Positions 1 through 12,200 of a stretch of 64,000 bases of DNA are shown piece by piece. The first letter of the stretch is position 1, and every line of letters starts with the position of its first letter. The notes beneath the pieces are model-generated. The model was not told the origin of the DNA. It did no database searches and saw nothing but the letters and a program-made list of their open reading frames with translations. The stretch is from Solea solea (Eukaryota > Chordata > Actinopteri > Pleuronectiformes > Soleidae): assembly GCF_958295425.1 (NCBI RefSeq), contig NC_081140.1, positions 8,811,698-8,875,697 on the forward strand, given 5' to 3'. Both the position numbers and the translations under genes were made by a program.

Positions 1-59
1 TTGGTATGACCACCAAAGGGATTATGTGCTTGGATCAGACATGACGCAATCAAAAGTGT

Positions 60-213
60 TGTGGTCTGCCTCACCACAATGTGTAATATCATTTATAAGT
101 AAGTGCTTGCCAGGCTGCTGCAAAGGCTCAGAATTTCCAGTTTTCTGCAGGAATTTATCATAAAATGTGACCTGATCTTCATCTAAGTCACAAGTACTAA
201 CAAACACAATGTG
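60..213 (-). repeat. Partial inverted copy of the 275-936 element
   Basis: Reverse-complemented, this stretch matches about 817-900 in the neighbouring element (shared gtgacttagatgaaga and acattttat blocks). It is a second, truncated copy in the opposite orientation. Confidence 0.5.
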
Positions 214-274
214 TTCAAGCTATTAATGCACAAACAATTAGGAACGTTCATGAGAAACACTCATTAAACCGTCA

Positions 275-936
275 CAGTGGTTGTGGAAAAAGTAAGTGAA
301 CCCTTGGACTTAGTAAACAGTTGAATCTCCATTGGCAGCAATAACCTCAACCAAGCGCTTCAAGTAGCTGTGTTAGACCTAGAGTCATTTCAACCAGTGA
401 TCCTTTCAGAACTGCTTCAGTTTAGCCAGTCTTAGGATGTCTGATGTCAACAGCTTGTTTGAGGTCAGTCCATGGCATCTCTATTAGGTTAAGGTTGAGG
501 CTCTGAATGGACCACTGATTTTCTTTTGTTAAAAACACTATGAGTTTGATTAACCTGCATGTTTTGGGTCTAGTTGCATCACCTACCTAACCTTTTCTTG
601 TATGTTTGCCTGAATAAAGTTGTGATTGTTCCATCAATGATGGACTGACAGGACACCAGGTACGTTAAAACCTGACTATTCATGACTATTCATCTTTAGT
701 TTGCGTCATTAGTCCAAGGGGATGACTTATTTCTTCCCCACCACCACTGTTTAATGGGTGAGTTTGATAAAAACACAAAAGTTTCCATTAGTTTGTGTGT
801 TATAAGCTAAAGCACATTGTGTTTGTTAATATTAGTGACTTAGATGAAGAGCAGATTACATTTTATTACAAATTCACGCAGACAAGCAGGAAATTCCAAA
901 GGGTTCACATACTTTTTCTAACAGCAATATAAACTG
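275..936. mobile_element. Non-autonomous DNA transposon remnant (Tc1-like ends)
   Basis: Both ends read CAGT inward and share an inverted terminal block, aaaaagta[a/t]gtgaaccc (left about 287-303, right about 901-917, reverse complemented). There is no coding capacity. No clear TA target duplication is visible, so the superfamily is tentative. Confidence 0.6.
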
Positions 937-1429
937 CCCTTTCAAAAGATATAAACAAAATGAGAGTGTGTGTAGCATTTGTGTAACTGTTCGTGTATGT
1001 GACCCTTGCATCTCCAGATTAAGCAGCTGTACAGTAGCAGGAGTGTTAACTGGGAGGTCAAGTCTTGTAAAATGTAAAGGTAACAGGGTGCAGCGCAGGC
1101 TAAAGATTACATTACATTACAGAGGTTTCTGGCAACCAAACGGTCAAGACTGTTTCGTTTTTTTACATCTTTCTCCTTCAGGGCACATTTGTGCACTTCC
1201 CTTTTTGCGATTGATGTCTCATTATTCATCGACAAACCAGTGCTGGGATTTCACATTTAAAAAGGAGTTCATGCACAACTGGACCTTTCAAGGAGAAGGA
1301 TCGGGAAGTGAGATGCAGGGAGAGAGAGAAAGCTGAAGGCAAAATCCATCAGTGTGGTATAAGAGAACCAATCAAGGCCACCAATAGGAGGGCGAGAAGT
1401 CCGAGGGGCCAGGGGAAGTTCTAACTTAC

Positions 1430-1774
1430 GCTGGGTGTGTTGAGGGGCTGCAGGCGGGCTGCCAGGGAGTCCAGGGCTGGGGGACCATGGGCCGTGGGGC
1501 CAGGGGCTGCTCCTGGCTCGTACATAGAGAATGCATGGCGCTCTCGCCGGTTGGCATGGGAGTGGGGAGTGAGTGAGGAGGACACAGTGAGCCCTGGGGT
1601 GTCTGCTCCTGGCCCAAACCCACCAAGACTCCCTCCACCTATTCCTCCTCGGATCACCCCCCCTTGCCAATGGCCTCCTCCACCTCCACCAGGCCCCCCT
1701 ACCCCATGGCCGGCTGCCCCCCCAGCCTGCTGGCCCCCCCGCAGGGCACTGTTCTCTGTCTGCATCCGTGTGAT
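1430..1774 (-). CDS. git1: git1 coding exon 15 (residues 458-572), Gly/Pro-rich linker
   Basis: Begins ITRMQTENSALR (end of coiled coil) and runs through a Gly-rich tract with GGPGGGGGGHW. It then reaches RRERHAFSMYEPG and ends LQPLNTPS at an AGC|gtaagt donor, phase 0. The exon is very GC-rich and throws long shadow frames on the plus strand. Confidence 0.9.
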
Positions 1775-3162
1775 CTACAGGAGAGGAGGGAAGGAGCAGG
1801 AAAGGATGAGAGGGATGAGAGGATGGAAGGAGGGAGGGACATGGGAAGGGAAGGTCAAAGGGAAGGGAAGGGAGGGGTGGAGTCAAATGAATGGTCAAAA
1901 ACAAGCACCCACAATCGCATGTACAGTTAAAGGCTCACACAGGGTTTCATTTATGTAGTCACATCAGTAGTGGGGTAGGAGGGGATATGTGGTGGCAGTG
2001 TATCAGTAAGTTACGGTTATGGTGAAGCGAGGATTAGGTCATGGAAAAAGGTGTAGGGAAGGCAACATACACAACCTGTACATAAACTTCTTTGCTTTAG
2101 AGGGGTCAGGCAGAGAAATGTGGATTCACCTGCACTAAAAAGACATATTCACTACCATCTCACCTGACACCGTTTTTTGTTATTTGCAGCGTGAACACAA
2201 GTGTTTGCTCGTACATGTGCATGTTTGCCTTCACACTTCTTCACTAAACTCTCAGACAAGACAATTTATTAATGAGCCATGGGTCACATGAGCTAACACT
2301 AGCAGACACATAAAATTAATGATGATGACTCACAAGAATCCAAATGGAGCAACAATGACTTCGCTATAAAAACTAAACTAAAAATAATGACTAAAATGAG
2401 AAGATGAGGCATTTGTCAGACTCTCACTCCACATGAGAAGGACTTCTGCTTTGGTTTTCGAGATATCACTGAAAATCTGTCACCAAATTCATCTTCCACG
2501 GACATCACTGACACCCTGTCAGGAGAAATATATCAGCTTAAGAAGATAATAAAATATTAACTTGTCTCTCCATCACCATGCCCTCGTTGTGTCTGGATCA
2601 CTTGTTCATTCTCACTCCGCCAACCTGTCTTTGTCACTTTATCTTGTGTCTTCAATGCGTCCCCGTCACCTAGGCATCTTCTCTCATCTGATACAGATAT
2701 CTCACACTTTTCTGAGAACAACCTTTCTTGATTAATCCCATCTCTCTTTCTTGAAGAAAGAGGCTTTTTGTCAAGTAAATTAAGTGTCTCTCCTGCTCTG
2801 TATCTCTCAATGTTGGTTAATTCACCATCTGAAATTTTTTCCCCCAACTTATCCCTGCCCATCCTTTCACTTCCCCTTCATAGACTTTACCTCATTTTGG
2901 AGCCGCCGCAGCTCCTCACTCAGGTTGTTATTGACTTTCATGAGCTGTTGAACCTTGGCTTCTGAGGAGGCTAGTGCCTTCTTCACCTCCAGGTACTCCT
3001 GCAGGGTGATGGGACCGTCTGACAAGTCTGATGAGTCCATACTCTGGATTGATGGGACACAGAGTAAGTGAGAGATGGACAAAGTGAGGAAAACTGACAT
3101 ATGATTTGTGTAGTTTCTGCAAGAAAAACAAATCTAATATCTTCGGAATAACTTTCACTCAT

Positions 3163-3230
<68 letters not shown>

Positions 3231-6200
3231 GGTTGCCATTTTCAGGGGTAACATGGGGATAATATACAGTCAGTATAGTAATACTTTTTTAGCTGGGTAA
3301 AAACAGAGCTTACTACTGTGAGAGAAAAAGAGGGCTGCACAACAGTACTGCAGCTGATCACACATAAACACAGTAGAGCCTTAGTTCTACTCTCAAAGCA
3401 CCAACCGCCCCCACTTCCTGTGACCCAGAGCATGCTAAAACTCAGTCCTATATGATTCCCTAAAGCACGACCAACATTCGCTTTACATATTTCTATTTTA
3501 TGCTCATACCCCTACTAAATGAATGTAGACTGCCATCTGACACCCAGCCACCGTTCAACCTTAGCAAAACAAAATCATAAATGGACATATTTCAAGTGTG
3601 GAGATGGGGAGTGGAGCCTCTGACTTGTGGTTTGATGGTAATTTGCCCACTGAGCTAAATAAAGTGCACAGGAAGAGGACATAGTTAATGGTTTAGTTGC
3701 CGTTTACTACTTCCACTCTGCACACGCTCTCTTCTCTTTCTCCATCTCCTTTTCCTCCCCCGTACACACACACACACACGCACAAAGACTCTCTGTACGA
3801 ACAATGCCTCTCTGACAGCGACACAGAATAGTTGATGATGTCACTCAGGAAATATGTGGCAGCCCTGTCTGTGGCCACTCCCCGCAAAGCATGCTGGGAC
3901 AAGCAGTTTAAAAGAGGAAAAGTGTTTATATGTTAGCTTTGTTAAATGTTACTCTCAGACACTATGGTGTGTCATCACAGCAGGTTTACCCTTTAAATGA
4001 TACTCTGCATATTATTAAAGCAGGACTAGTACTCAAGTACTATACCTTTGCACGGTTGCTACGTTGCGTGTTGTTGTTGTTCTGGGCGGTCAGCTCGCTG
4101 TCGGTGTCTTCATCAGATGCTACACTGTCATAGTCATGCTGGTCATCATCACTGCCCAGGTCAAGTTGGTCTGTCAAAGCAAGTATTTTCCCATTCATTG
4201 GGTATTTCAAAACAGAGTGTGTAGACTTGCTCTTTCTTTTCATCTCTTTAGTGAGATGGCTCCCAATGATAAGACAACAACAATTAAAACCCCTTTCCAT
4301 TCTTCACTATGTTGCTGGACTGCACCCATTAATCTTGTTGCTGCTTGCAGTTATAATCTGTTGTATATAAAATGTTTTGATATGCTTTAAGAGCCACACT
4401 GCAGAACAAAAACAAACTAAGATTGTAGGCAATAGGCATCCATATATGCAACTACTGTGAGCTTCATGTCCTTATTTTTTGCTATTACTGAAAGACCATA
4501 TTAAGTCCTTTCAACCCTGAATCTCCGGTGCAAATATAAACTTTCCTCCCAGTCTCTTACCAGTTGGGCTGCTGAGACCTTTTCCCTGCTGTCTCCTTTT
4601 GGCGTCACTCAGGATATCAATGATGAGTGTGGCAAACTCACGAGCGTTGAATCGGGCCAGCTTTTGACGACCCTGCAAGAACAACGATTCAGGACTTAGG
4701 TCTTGTATTTATACGCAATGTGCACACACTGGAATCACCATCTGACACTTGGTAGATTTCTGTACATTTCAACTGGAGATGTGCAGTTTGCAAAAACAAT
4801 TGGGCCCACAGTCAGTGCTGCACTGCCTGTGTTACTACTGTGGTCAACTACAATGAGCTATGGAAAAACACAGTCATAAAGAGCACTCGCAACAGACACA
4901 CACACAGACAAAACTGTGCAAAGAGAATAAAATGCTGGCATATCCATGTATGAAAATAGAAGGGTTCATTTCCACCGACTACACACAGACTACACTGGAA
5001 TTACGACACAAACAATGTGCTTTTCAAAATGCAACAATTTAGAAGACAATGAAGATAAAGAGTTAAACTTAAAATGTGTTCCTCAGTGTAAATACACAAG
5101 AGATCCTACCCACTGTGAATTACCCACTCAGAGCAGAGCAAACGTGGCATGTTGGTGTTTTTTCAGTGTGTTAAAAATCTGTGTTTACACAAATAAGATG
5201 AGTGAGAACTGTATGACAAGACATATGGGATTTCTCACATGGAGAGTGAGTAGCACAGATGGATTATACATTTCCAACTTTCTCACAGCTGAGAAACACC
5301 CTTTGTCAATTTCACACTCATGTTTAGCTTTCCCCCCCAAACACATACAGTGAGTAAGTGTCAAAAGAAATCACGAGACACTACTTTTCCCTCCATCAAT
5401 TTTCTCAGTGTCCTCAGGTTACGCATATCTGCAATTTCCTGCGTATGCATGTACATATTCATGTGCATGTGTGGGTGGGTGTGTGTTTACCTGGTTGCGT
5501 GTGGCAGAATATTCAGGATTGACTGGTAGGAAGGGCACTGCACTGCGTTCTGTTACCAGAGTGCTGTGGTTCTGGGTCGTGAGCCACACTGGAGACATAA
5601 ACAAGAACAGAAATAAGTCTGTGCGCGTGTGTGAGAGAGAGACAGAAAGAGAGAGGGAGAGAGGGAGAGAGAAAGTGTGCATGTAGCTTTAAGCTGCAAG
5701 GTCGCCTTGGCTGGAACATGGGTACTGAAACACCAATTCATCCACCCACACTTACATGGAGACACAAAACAAAATATGTTTTTGTTTTTTTTAAATTACA
5801 GATTTAAAAACTGGATTCTAGCCTCTATGGTGCACTGAGCTCCACAGAGTGTGTGTATCTCTGCCACTTACCTGCAGTGCTTCTGTCAGAAAGCACAAAT
5901 TGACTGCTGCTGAAGGAAAGGAAAAGAAGGAAAAAGAAAACGACAGAGCAAGAAAGAGCAGTGGTGGAGGAGGAGGAGGAGAAAGACTCAAGAATTTCTG
6001 AGGCACTTCCTCACTTGGACTCTCCTCCCTCACTCACTCACTTCATTTGGCCTCCTTTTTCTCTTCCCTCTGTCCTTCAAATTCACTTGCTCCCGATAAA
6101 GAGCTGTATTTATCTCGCCGTTTCATGTTTTTAGGTAGTTTCAACGTATTGCAAAATCACAACACAGGCAGATATTTCTTCTTATAGAGGATAAAACAGG

Positions 6201-9200
6201 GAAATAAGCAGGGAGGAGATGATGTTTACCTGCATCATTTTCTCTGCGATCCACCTCATCATAGACATCCATTGCTAGCTCCTCGAACAGCCGATTATTG
6301 AGCTGTCACATGCAAGCAAATGGACCCCAAATATGTCAACATGTATGTATTTTTTGCATAGCATAACAGCAAAAGAACTAAAAACAAAAATGTGCAATCA
6401 TCTGTAATGCAATTTTTAAGGTTTTACTATCCAGGATGTCTGATTTTTAGTCATTCAATTTTACCAAAACAATTTGGTGTTGTAGGTTTCTCACTTACAT
6501 CATTCAAATGTTGCTAATTGACCATTAGATGTCTGTTTTCGGATTGTCATCTTTCTATGGGGTTATACAAACAACTCTGGAGCAGTGAACATTTAGCCAT
6601 AACAATATCTTAACAAAGCATTTGCAGCATATTTTTACAATACTTCCAGAGAAACAGAGGCTCATTGGTTTGTTTGTATCTATGACTTCACACCTGTCAA
6701 TTCAACTGTACACATGTACAATAAATCAAGACTTCAGTTTAACAACTCACCGCTTGGAGCTTCTTTTTGGCAGCCTTGGCCAGTTCTGAGAGGTCCAGAC
6801 TAAAAAAAAACCAAAGATGATTAGTCCAACAGGCATTATAATTACACAGTGGAATTAGGAGGCAGAGTGGGAGGCGGGAGGGGAGATGTGTAAACGGAAA
6901 GAGAAGATGAGTTAAGGATTGGGAAGGGTGTTGTGGGGGTTACATTTGCTATAGGACAGGATTGTAGTGTATGTCTTAAAATGTCAGCATATATCAACGT
7001 CTGCATAAAGCAAAAAAGTATTAATTTGAATACGCTACACTGCTGTAAACCAATCAATCCTGTTCAATTATACAGATATAAGAGTTACAAATTAAATGCT
7101 TTACAGAACTTATTTTACTTATAAACTCTTGTTTGCTCACTTGCTCATATGTAGTACACTAATGATTTTTATATTTTTTTAAACATATGGAGATGGCGAC
7201 AAGGAGCGACACATTGCTTACTGTGGAACTAACTGTACAATTCACTGACTGTTTACATTAGAAACCTCAAGAGGGAAAATCTACAAAAAGGATGGGGAAG
7301 CAGAGTGAGAGGATTTCAATGAAGGGCAGAATTCTGTGAAACAAACGGGACAATGAGAGTAAAGATACCTCTGTGTCGGGCACTTAGGACGAGCTCTGGC
7401 TCCACCAAGCACAGCAGAATTGGAGACAACAGAAAACGAGTGAGAAAAGTGAAGAAACAGAGAGAAAAAGGGGCAGAGAAGCCACATCAAAACAGCTTTA
7501 ATTGTTATTATCAAGAAGAACCATTCACCAGAACAGAATAGATGCAAGTGGAGTTAGACGGCAGCTCAGAGGCAAGACTCAGTAAGTTACAAATACATTT
7601 TGAGGTGCGCCTGGTTTCGGGTTGTGCAGCTAGAGGACAATCTCAGAGACTGATTGATGTTTGTTGTGTGTCGCTTTTAGCGTAGTCTTAGCCTGTTCAC
7701 TTTGTGTGGTCCTAATCTAAATAGCACTTTTGGCCCTTATGTGAGAGAGGGAGAGAAGAGAGAAAGAGATGCAACCCATAAAAACCTATGAATCACATTA
7801 ATATAAATCAACTTAATGACGAACAATTTGTTGCTGTGTTTGCTACAAGAAGGACTGCATACAAGTTATTCTCCACCCCCACATAGAGTAGCCTTGAAAC
7901 TGAGCCAAAGAACTCTGAACTTGATTTATCATGGCCCAACAGTGCACTTATACACCTGCAAAATCAAACCCGCAGTTCAAGGTTAATAAACCAAGCACAC
8001 CACACCTGTCCAAATCATCACTGTTAACTGTAATAGCTTAGAATGGCAGTTACTACAAACAGCCAGCTATAATATTATACAGATGCTCATTTTGTGGGTG
8101 GGGTTACACATCCTATGGGGCCACCCTCTGGTCAAAAGAGTAAACTGCAACATTATCAATGAATCCTTGCCAGCCAGACACAAGTATAACAAGTCAAAAA
8201 GCTTCATGCAATCAAACTACAGTATGCATGCTTCTACACGGCTTTCATAATCAACATTACATTACATAATAATGTTATGGTCCATACCTGTCTGCCATTT
8301 GTGGAATGATATAATGGCCATTCTTGTGATCTGAGAGGAGAGGAGAGGAGAGGAGAGGTTAACTGTTTTGCGTGAGGTCAGGTGAGTGTCATGTGACCTG
8401 GTCCAGTGAGTTACCTGGACGCCGTCCACACAGATAGAAGGCTAGCCTGTCCGTCAGCTCATACTGACACTCCACAAGCCGCTCTGCTAACTCTATATGA
8501 CCCGCTTGCCTAAAGCACACAACACAGATTATTCGTTCTCATATTTTTTACCTGATTGAACTGAAGCCATTTTCATACAGTGGATATGATGTGGCATTTA
8601 ATTTGAGTGTCTCGTACCTTGCGTAGTCCATAGGGGTACGTCCATTAATGTCAGGTGCTCCAGGATCTGCACCATACACCACTAGCAGCTCCGCTTGCAA
8701 GATCTGACCTGCCTTTGCTGCTACATGGAGTGGGGTAGTGCCTTTTTCCTAGAGGATCGGGTACACACAAGGAGTCAGGGCACAAAAACAATAACGCAAC
8801 AGCATGGCTAGTTGCAAAATGGATTGAGTCAGAGAGCAGATTGTTCCTGACCGGGTGAAAGAAGTTGGCTTGAGCACCGAGGGACAGGAGCCGAAGACAT
8901 GTCTCTAAACTCCCCGTCCGCACACTGGAGTGAAGTTGCTAATAGAGGGGAGAGAGAGAGCAAGAGAGAGATGTGGGTGGAAAGATTCAATATTACAGAG
9001 AGACAGAAACAAGCACAATCCCCTCATTTGCTCTGTGGAGCTCTACAGCATTAGAGATCATTACATCCTGCTGTGTCATTCAGATCACTTCCTGCCAGAG
9101 GGTGTTATCACTGAGCGTGCACGTGTTTAAGGAAGTGCATGACTATGCACACACATGCATGCACGCGTATGCCTGTTTATGTAAAGGTCTCCCTCTGACA

Positions 9201-12200
9201 TCTATAAAAGAAACATCCTTTGTGCTGACACATGCTGTTCTACAGTATGGCTATGTCTTAATAGGCTAATTAACACAAACTCATAATGTATTGCCCCTCA
9301 GCTGTGGAACAGAGAGCCCTCACCTTGCTGAGGTCCTTGGTGGTGACACCATCATCATCGCGGCATGGCAGCTTGTGCACAAAGGCCAGCATCTGGTATT
9401 TGGCTCTGATGAACTCTGACTTAGTGGGACTGCACAGGAGGGGGTAAGAAGATAGTTAGCAGAAAATCACATCTCAAAAGGAAGCAGGTTCATCTAAAAG
9501 GTAAATGATAGTTATTCCACAATTTTCTTGCAATAGCCTTTTTATCACATGCCCATCAGCATTTAAGGTGTATTAACATGTACACAAAAACTGTTAGCAC
9601 TGATCCCTGAGAGAATTGGCACCTGACACGGGATAAGGTTTGTGCTTTCATGCTAATAGTTTATCCATTCAGAAACATAAGACTACACCATTTAATTTTC
9701 TATTCAGTTACATAAATATGATTAGGGCCTACCCTCTTCAATGTTACAAGTAAAACACTGAGTAAAAACAATATGAAAATGCAAGTGTGCATAAATTATG
9801 ATCGGTTTTCCAACTATTAATTTATGCTTTGATGTAACATTTGATATAACATTTTACTCACTTTTTCATTCTTTGTGCTATGTAATAAAACAGAACGAAC
9901 ACACTCTCTCATCAAATAAATGTCATGAACTAAATGCCAGCAACGCTGCTCTTTAACAGATGTGAGCAAGGTTCTTTCACATACACAGAAATATCAGAAT
10001 TCCTCCTTCCAGTGCAGACAGGCGATCACCAGATTCCATAATAAACCCGGTTATTATTACTGTCTTATACAATATTTAAACCTGCACTGTATTTAATTAT
10101 ACAAAACACCATATGACATCATATAAGGATAATAAAAAAAAAAAGTAGTCAAGTGATCCATGACAAGATTAGGTTTGATTGGGTGACATTATGGCATTAA
10201 GGAAAACCTGGGTGCAATGACACTCCACTAATGAATACACCAATTATGCTCAGAAAGGTTATGTGACATTCCTGTGAAGCAGAGACGAATATTTCCTCCA
10301 GCAGACGTGACAGAGGAGAGAGGTATGTGGAAGTATTACTTTGTGTAACTTCAGCCTGTAGTGACTTGTGAGTGTACTTACTGGACTTTGTCCTGGGGGT
10401 TGGGTTTTCTACGACCACTTTGCACCTGAGCAGGGTCCAGGAGACTGTGTTCCCATATGGAGTTAGCCCCATTACTGGCCAAGGTCTGAACCATCTGAAA
10501 AACACACAAGATTACTTATCGATAATACACCATGTAAAATGAGTCACCATACAGCTCAATTGCAAGATTACGGACTAATTTGATGCAATATATATAAACA
10601 TTTATAGAAAAAGACATAGTGACTCTACATGTCTCAAACTTTACCTGCAGTAGTGCAGGCGGCCATCCACTGTGTCTCAGGTGCTTGACTATGGAGATAT
10701 GGCGGCCTAAGCTTCGGTGAACTGAGCAGCATTCATCACAGATCAGGACCCCGCGGTTAATGCTTGTCCAGCCTGGGTCTGACAGGAACAGAAAGATGGT
10801 TACACATGCTTTATTAGCAGGCAGCACATGATGGTGAAGCTTGTTGAGCATTGTAAATACTATTTAGGGTTGTACCACAATATTGACTTCTGTATACGCA
10901 GCATGTGAAAAAAAAAAAAAAAAGTGAATCATATGCACCCTGCAGTGAAAAAGAAAAAGAAAAAAAAAATTCTGAATTATACAAACCCAGGCATCTCAGT
11001 GTTGCAAAATGCAAAAATATCTTTAAGTATGGGTCACGTTCATGCCCTCATGAGCCTGATGAGATGAGCAGCTCACAGCTAACACAATCTACCACCAAAA
11101 CAAATAGATGCACACTTGCACGAATACACACACATCTACAATCTGCAGTAGTCATTCTCAGGCTGGGATAAAACCATCTGGGCTTAGAGTATTACTGGTG
11201 CTAAAATAGTCAGATGAACTGACGTGCTGCGCATTATTTTTTGTCAGCAGAAAAAAAAAAAAAGGTACCAGCAAATGCAACAGAGCTACAGTCTAGTTTA
11301 GAATAGTAGCCCAGAGTCTTTAAAGGCCAGACCAAAGCAATTTAATTCCTTAATCTGTGTAATAAATATAAAAACTCCCACAGGCTATGCTATCTGCTGG
11401 GCTCGCTGGATCAATATGAGGCTACACCATTAAGCTATTAGACCTGGAGAGAATATTGACAGTGCTGTATTGGCCAAATATGCAGCATGACATAATTAAG
11501 CCAAAAGTTGGCCTAATTCATCAACATATCATTGGCATTTGTTTTTAACTGTCTGCATAAGAACATGTACTACAATGAGAGTTACAATGGTAAATGATAC
11601 AATCACTACAATATAACACACTGACTAAACGGTGTCTAATAATCAAAAATAACAACAGGCTAAACTTGACAACACAAGACTATGATCAGATTCAATGCCA
11701 CAGTCAAACTGGTCTAAATGCTTGCACAAGAGCCTAAAGTTCTTACACAATTGCATCTGTGTTCGATAAAGACTTCACCATCAGGACAACATGATTCATT
11801 GTTGCTATAAAGCCTGCATATTGCTATGGAATGACATTAAAGCTTCAAGAGGCCTGGCTAGGATAGGAAGTATTGGTTGTCTTTTGTAGCCATGCCACGA
11901 AGCTACCCCCTAGTATGACGGCTGGGTCATAGGGAGGTGGCCTGTCACCAGTGGCTAGGTCAGCATTTTGCAAAAAAGCACTGTGTGTGAGCACGTTGTC
12001 CTGCTTGCAAAGAGCTCATGGAAGTACAAGACGTATACAACAGTAATTGCTGCTGCACTGACAAACTAGTTAATGAAAGACAGTGGTTCAAACTGGGTTA
12101 TATGAGTGCTAGTCAGATTATGAATAGCAACTGAAGGAGCAGAAGACACTGAACAGAAATAAATGTACGGGATGAAGCTCAGGGCATAAAATCCGTAGGT

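Larger units (their letters stand above)
1..1429. other. git1 intron, mostly transposon-derived
   Basis: No coding exon was recognised. Positions 60-213 and 275-936 are DNA-transposon remnants. From 937 to 1429 I see only ordinary intron sequence up to the exon 15 donor. Confidence 0.6.

Noticed and set aside
1437..1958. Long plus-strand open frame across the git1 Gly/Pro exon
   Set aside because: It is a shadow of a GC-rich coding exon with low-complexity translation; the minus strand carries the conserved protein.
5872..5903. 32-nt segment flanked by AG and GT in git1 intron 10
   Set aside because: Exons 10 and 11 already join in phase with conserved protein; including 32 nt would break the frame.
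7353..7541. Possible extra git1 exon in intron 8
   Set aside because: No GIT similarity, and exons 8 and 9 join in phase without it.
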